Source: VFMC01 sp031404435 (GTDB lineage Bacteria; Actinomycetota; Acidimicrobiia; Acidimicrobiales; Ilumatobacteraceae). From it: a stretch of DNA of 8,976 nt. Every line of letters begins with the position of its first letter. Within the stretch, counting starts at the first letter, position 1. This document shows positions 5,169 to 8,976 of the stretch, in pieces. The position numbers were made by a program, and so were the translations under genes. Below the pieces are notes generated by a model that saw nothing but the letters and a program-made list of their open reading frames with translations, ran no database searches and was not told where the DNA came from. Location: contig JANNHO010000097.1 of assembly GCA_031404435.1 (NCBI GenBank), forward strand, positions 1 through 8,976. The letters run 5' to 3'.

Positions 5169-7300
5169 GCGAGCATCGATCGATTCCGTATCAGCCGGCG
5201 CTCGATGGGCTGCGCGCGATCGCCGTGATCATGGTGCTGCTGTTTCACGGGGGCGTGTCATGGATGGGCGGCGGGTACGTGGGCGTGTCGGTGTTCTTCA
5301 CCTTGTCCGGCTATCTGATCACCGCACTGCTGCTGGCCGAGCACGACCGGACGGGCACCATTGCGCTCGGGCGGTTCTACGCGCGGCGCACCAAGCGGCT
5401 GCTGCCGGCCAGCTTGATCTGCCTGGCGGCGGTCGCCATCGCCGGGGCCGCGGGTGCCTTCGACAACGTGTCGTCGCTTCGTCGCGATCTACTCGGCGGA
5501 GTGTTCCAGGTGGCCAACTGGGTCAAGTTGTTCGGCACCGGCAGCTACGCCGATCTCACCAACGCCACACTCGGCCGGGTCGCCCCGCTCGAGCACTACT
5601 GGTCGTTGGCGATCGAGGAGCAGTTCTACTGGGTGTGGCCGCTGGTGATGCTGTTGGTGCTCGGCCGAATTCAAACTGCGACCGGGCGGTTGCGTTTCCT
5701 CGTCGCCATGGCGGTGATCGCGGCGATCGCCGCGCCGGTCATCGCCGCCGTGTGGGGGGCCGATGCGGCGTACTGGTCGACCCCCGCTCGCGCCGGGGAG
5801 ATCCTCGTCGGCGCGGCAGTGGCCGCGGCGCTCAATCGCTATCACGCCCGGCCCGGATTTTCGCTGCCGCTCGTCGTGATCGGCCTGGTCGCGATCGGGT
5901 GGGCCGCAGTGACGTGGCCGACGTTCGGTGGACCGGCGTACGCGGGTTGGTTCCCCGTGTTTGCGTTGGCCACTGCGGCGGTGATCGTCGGGGTGCAGCA
6001 CCACTCGCCAGCGCGGCGGGGCATGTCGTGGCGACCGTTGGTGTGGACCGGGGGGATCAGCTACGGCCTGTACCTGTATCACTGGCCGTTGTTCGCTGCG
6101 CTGTCCGAGTCGCGCCTCGGCATCGGCGGCGTCGCGCTGTTCGCAGTGCGGATGTCGGTCACGTTCGTACTCGCGACGGTGTCGGCCCGGTTCGTGGAAC
6201 GTCCGGTTCGCGCGTGGTCACCGCCGCCGCTACGCCCGCTGGTTGGTGCGGTCGCGGCGACTGCCGCCGTGGCGGTCGGGGTGGTCGTCATCGTCGAGCC
6301 GACCGCCACGACCGCTGTCGATCTCACCGCCGCGGCCATCGCCCCGGTCGAGGGAACGCTGGCCGAGCTTGCCCTCGGCGCGACACCGTCGATGCCCTCG
6401 CCGACCGCGCCGGCCGCGCCGGTTGGCGGCGCTGCCTCCGGGTCGACCGACGGCTCGTCACCGGTCTCGGCCGGTTCCCCGGTCTCGACGGGCTCGAGCA
6501 ACTCGCCGGGCCCGATCGGCTCGACGTCGACGTTGGGTCCGAATGACGGGGCCTCGCCCCGGTCGACCGACGTCGGTTCTGCCGCGAAGCCGATCGTCCC
6601 GGTGGCAGTTCCGTCACCGAGCAGGCCGGCCAGGATCGTCGTGGTCGGCGATTCCACAGCGCAGGCCGTGTCGATCGGCTTGGTCGAGTGGGCCACACGG
6701 CATCCCGATGTGGCCCGCGTGACAGTCGCCGCATCGCCGGGCTGCGGGTTCATGCGGTCGGGTCAGGTGCCATCGGAGAACACCGTTGACTTCGACGGTG
6801 AGTGCGACCGCGTGCTCGACGAGCGCCTCCCGGCGTTGGCCCACGACCTGCAGCCCGACGCGGCATTGATGATGGTGACGATGCGCGACGTCGAAGACCG
6901 AGTCTGGTACGCCGACGAGGGGGTGCTGTCGCCGTTTGACGACCGCTTCCGGGAACGGATGCTGGCCGACTATCGCGCCATCGCCGACACGCTGCTGATG
7001 GCAGGGATCGATCGTCTGGTCTGGGTGTTGGCGCCACGGCCGCTGATTCCGTTCGAAGGGGAGCAACGCAAGATGCGCAACCCCGCCCGGTACGCGGTGC
7101 AACACGGGGTCATCGAACAAGTAGCCCGCGAGCGCGCCGGGGCGATCACCGTACTCGACCTGAACTCGTGGTTGACGGAGTTGGGGCTCGTCACCGACGT
7201 TGGCATCCGCCCCGACGGCATCCACATCTCGCCGGAGGCGGCGCTGTGGTTGAGCGAGGTCTACCTCGCCGGTTCCGTCGTGTCGGCAGCCATCGCCTGA
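5165..7300 (+). CDS. Second AT3-SGNH fusion O-acyltransferase, 711 aa
   Basis: Same two-domain plan as the minus-strand fusion but clearly diverged. AT3 domain (1-350): IPYQPALDGLRA 7-18, LLFHGG with H28, VGVSVFFTLSGYLIT 39-53, RRTKRLLPA 74-82, WSLAIEEQFY 146-155, SYGLYLYHWP 299-308, VERPVR 344-349. A membrane helix (about 356-377) is followed by a low-complexity Ser/Pro/Gly/Thr/Ala linker (about 400-487, with SPVSAGSPVSTGSS) and an SGNH domain (488-711). Block I is VVGDSTAQ (S497); ASPGCGF (523-529) is the probable block II; block III is MVTMRD (570-575), without the usual Asn; block V is RPDGIH (D684, H687). C527 and C547 could form a disulfide. The start ATG lies in the ATGA overlap with the upstream glycosyltransferase gene, with GGGG at 5154-5157 as a plausible ribosome site. 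This coupling suggests the enzyme acylates the glycan made by that glycosyltransferase. Family is secure; acyl donor and acceptor are inferred only. Confidence 0.93.
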   Translation: MSEHRSIPYQPALDGLRAIAVIMVLLFHGGVSWMGGGYVGVSVFFTLSGYLITALLLAEHDRTGTIALGRFYARRTKRLLPASLICLAAVAIAGAAGAFDNVSSLRRDLLGGVFQVANWVKLFGTGSYADLTNATLGRVAPLEHYWSLAIEEQFYWVWPLVMLLVLGRIQTATGRLRFLVAMAVIAAIAAPVIAAVWGADAAYWSTPARAGEILVGAAVAAALNRYHARPGFSLPLVVIGLVAIGWAAVTWPTFGGPAYAGWFPVFALATAAVIVGVQHHSPARRGMSWRPLVWTGGISYGLYLYHWPLFAALSESRLGIGGVALFAVRMSVTFVLATVSARFVERPVRAWSPPPLRPLVGAVAATAAVAVGVVVIVEPTATTAVDLTAAAIAPVEGTLAELALGATPSMPSPTAPAAPVGGAASGSTDGSSPVSAGSPVSTGSSNSPGPIGSTSTLGPNDGASPRSTDVGSAAKPIVPVAVPSPSRPARIVVVGDSTAQAVSIGLVEWATRHPDVARVTVAASPGCGFMRSGQVPSENTVDFDGECDRVLDERLPALAHDLQPDAALMMVTMRDVEDRVWYADEGVLSPFDDRFRERMLADYRAIADTLLMAGIDRLVWVLAPRPLIPFEGEQRKMRNPARYAVQHGVIEQVARERAGAITVLDLNSWLTELGLVTDVGIRPDGIHISPEAALWLSEVYLAGSVVSAAIA

Positions 7301-8976
7301 CCCGGTTTGCTCGACTCGTCGAGATGGCCCGACTCGTCGAGATGATCGGAGCGTTCATCGTTGGCCAGGCACCCGGCAACGAGCAGTACCACGACGAACA
7401 GCCCGGGTCGGTGAAGGTCTTCGAAGTGCGCGGTCCATGCCGCGTCGGGCGGATACCGGAACGACCGCTGGCGTAGAGCCACCACCAGTCCAAGCGCGCC
7501 GGCCAGCACCGGCGAGCACCATGCCAGCAGCCGCGGCCGACGCAGCACCACGATCAACACGGCCGGCACGAGCGCCGGCAACGCCGACGGCGCACTGATC
7601 GCCAGCCCGGCTCCGAACACCACCGCCCCTGCGGCCACCAGCGTCGGGCGAAGTGCTCTATGCGGTGCATCGACCGCGAGCGAGGGTGCCGCAAGCTCGG
7701 CGGTGGGCCCTGCGGGGATCATGGTGTGGGCTGCGGGTGATGGTTCGGGGCGACGTCGGCTGAAGGCCGCGATGGCGATGCACGCGGCGATACCGAGCCC
7801 GGCGATTCCGAGCGCAACGTTGAATCCGCGTTGTGGTGTCCAGCGCATCGTCACCTGGCGCGCCGCGTCGCTTGGCTCGAGCCACCAGCCGTTGAACCCC
7901 CCGGCGATCTGGGTGGGTGCACCGAGCGGGCGCCCACCGGCCACCGCTGCGGTCCATGCCGCGTTGTAGCCCTCGCCGAGGATCAGCCAACAGCCATCCG
8001 GGCATGCGGCGACCTCGGCAGTGCGCGTGGTGCGGGTCCGTCGAACCGTCACGGCTGGGGGAGCCGCCGCCGGGGGAGTGTCGCCGGAACGCAACACGAC
8101 CTGGTCGATATCGACGCCGGTGATGCTGCCGACGGTCGAGACCACGCGGTGCGCGCCGGGGGCCAACTCGATCGGCACCTCGTCGCATGCGGCCACGTCA
8201 ACGGTGTCGCCACGGCGCAGTGCGGCCACGGTGGAGGCGTCGAAGCGGATGCCGACCGGCGAGCCATCGATGGTGATCAGGTCGTCTCGGCACGACTCGA
8301 TCTCGACGGTGGTTGCTGCGGCGAGTGACACACCGGTGATCTCGGTGAACGCCGCTGGAAGCTCGACCGGTTCGGCGAAGCGACGGTCGATCGTGAACGC
8401 CGGCTCGACCGCAGCGACCGTCACGGTCATCTGCGAGCCGGTGACCCCGGCGAGGTCGATGGTCGAGATGCCGGTGTCGTTGCCCGGTGACAGGCTGATG
8501 GTCTGCTCTGTGTCTCCGATCGTCACGGTGACGGCGGTGACGAGCGAATGCAGCCCGTCGTGTGGCTGGGTGAACGAGACGAGGCCGATCGGTTTGGTGG
8601 GATCGAGCGGAACGCTCACACTGGAACCCACCGCCATCGCGAACGGCGTCGTGTACGAAGTTGTCGGGTCGCCATCGAAGGCCGCCGCTGCACCTGCGCC
8701 GGGCACCCCGACGAGTCGACGGTTGCTGACCGGTGCGTTCGTGGCGCTGTCGAGGCGGGCGAGTACGTCGTCGGCGGCGCGGCGGTCCAGACGCAGCGTG
8801 GCGGTCAGTACCGCCGACCGCTCGACCGGCAGGGTGAACTCGCGGACAAGTGCCGGTTCGGGGTCGGAGCGCCACCGGTCGGTCGGCCGAATGCGGTCGC
8901 GCGTCATCACGATTGCCAACGGCCGGGTGGCATCGAGGCCGATGAATCCGGCCGGTGGCAGCACAACCGTCTCCGC
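7261..8976 (-). CDS. AftD-like alpha-(1->3)-arabinofuranosyltransferase, C-terminal part
   Basis: 571 codons of a reading frame that stays open to the right edge, so the N-terminal GT-C membrane region is missing. The visible part starts in extracytoplasmic beta-rich sequence. It includes a discoidin/carbohydrate-binding-like stretch (AAAAFDGDPTTSYTTPF, about residues 96-112) and a second beta-rich segment with Cys pairs. Then comes LILGEGYNAAWTA (about 331-343), FNGWWLEP (361-368) and TMRWTPQR, and five hydrophobic helices (about 387-405, 444-460, 464-479, 484-500, 523-537). This order resembles the C-terminus of mycobacterial AftD/DUF3367 proteins, which add alpha-1,3 arabinofuranose branches from decaprenyl-phosphoarabinose to arabinogalactan and lipoarabinomannan. 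The tail is hydrophilic with a duplicated HLDES and probably cytoplasmic. It converges with the AT3-SGNH gene and their last 40 bp overlap. The assignment is by recognised pattern, not by alignment; another multi-domain GT-C protein remains possible, and the arabinan substrate is not proven for this organism. Confidence 0.68.
   Translation of the reverse strand, partial: AETVVLPPAGFIGLDATRPLAIVMTRDRIRPTDRWRSDPEPALVREFTLPVERSAVLTATLRLDRRAADDVLARLDSATNAPVSNRRLVGVPGAGAAAAFDGDPTTSYTTPFAMAVGSSVSVPLDPTKPIGLVSFTQPHDGLHSLVTAVTVTIGDTEQTISLSPGNDTGISTIDLAGVTGSQMTVTVAAVEPAFTIDRRFAEPVELPAAFTEITGVSLAAATTVEIESCRDDLITIDGSPVGIRFDASTVAALRRGDTVDVAACDEVPIELAPGAHRVVSTVGSITGVDIDQVVLRSGDTPPAAAPPAVTVRRTRTTRTAEVAACPDGCWLILGEGYNAAWTAAVAGGRPLGAPTQIAGGFNGWWLEPSDAARQVTMRWTPQRGFNVALGIAGLGIAACIAIAAFSRRRPEPSPAAHTMIPAGPTAELAAPSLAVDAPHRALRPTLVAAGAVVFGAGLAISAPSALPALVPAVLIVVLRRPRLLAWCSPVLAGALGLVVALRQRSFRYPPDAAWTAHFEDLHRPGLFVVVLLVAGCLANDERSDHLDESGHLDESSKPGQAMAADTTEPAR
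7312..7344. repeat. Short in-frame direct repeat in the AftD-like C-terminal tail
   Basis: CGACTCGTCGAGATG occurs at 7312-7326 and again at 7330-7344 (18-bp period). On the minus strand this encodes the doubled HLDES-G-HLDES near the C-terminus of the AftD-like protein. Each copy also holds a small inverted repeat (for example CTCGA-CTCG-TCGAG at 7310-7323), just past the stop of the plus-strand acyltransferase. The hairpins are too short and lack a T-run, so I do not call a terminator. It looks like slippage duplication of a codon block. Confidence 0.8.

Noticed and set aside
5113..6546. 477-codon plus-strand frame inside the second fusion
   Set aside because: It is the +1 shadow of a gene with clear AT3 motifs; the translation is Arg-rich and featureless.

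Overview
High-GC DNA with dense GC-rich codon use, and a partial gene resembling the mycobacterial arabinofuranosyltransferase AftD, point to an actinobacterium. Acidimicrobiia (Ilumatobacter-like) is my guess from overall style, but nothing in the window proves the class. The whole window reads as a cell-envelope glycan assembly and O-acylation locus. Every recognisable gene is a glycosyltransferase or a membrane acyltransferase.

Layout. (1) Bases 1-75, minus strand: the first codons of a family 2 glycosyltransferase that runs off the left edge. (2) 76-313: non-coding, with an unusual array of a CATCCGAGT motif at about 19-bp spacing. Copies lie in one orientation on the left and inverted on the right, around a perfect 11-bp hairpin. 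(3) 314-1546, minus: a stand-alone acyltransferase-3 (AT3) membrane protein. (4) 1559-3712, minus, 12 bp upstream of the previous gene and probably co-transcribed with it: an AT3-SGNH fusion of OatA/OafB architecture. (5) 3713-3824: short divergent promoter region. (6) 3825-5168, plus: a GT-C (family 39/PMT_2-like) polyprenyl-phosphate-sugar glycosyltransferase. (7) 5165-7300, plus, overlapping the previous gene by ATGA: a second AT3-SGNH fusion. (8) 7261-8976, minus, convergent with the previous gene and overlapping it by 40 bp: the C-terminal part of an AftD-like protein, cut by the right edge.

Inferred joint function: the GT-C enzyme and the AftD-like enzyme add sugars on the outer face of the membrane from lipid-linked donors. 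The three AT3 proteins move acyl groups (typically acetyl) across the membrane and place them on those glycans. The two fusions carry their own extracytoplasmic SGNH transfer domain; the third has none. No RNA genes, CRISPR, insertion sequences or phage genes were seen. The least ordinary features are the inverted 19-bp-period repeat array, the stand-alone AT3 gene that stops where a fusion linker would begin, and a DxDxDG calcium-loop-like motif beside the catalytic Asp-His of one SGNH domain.
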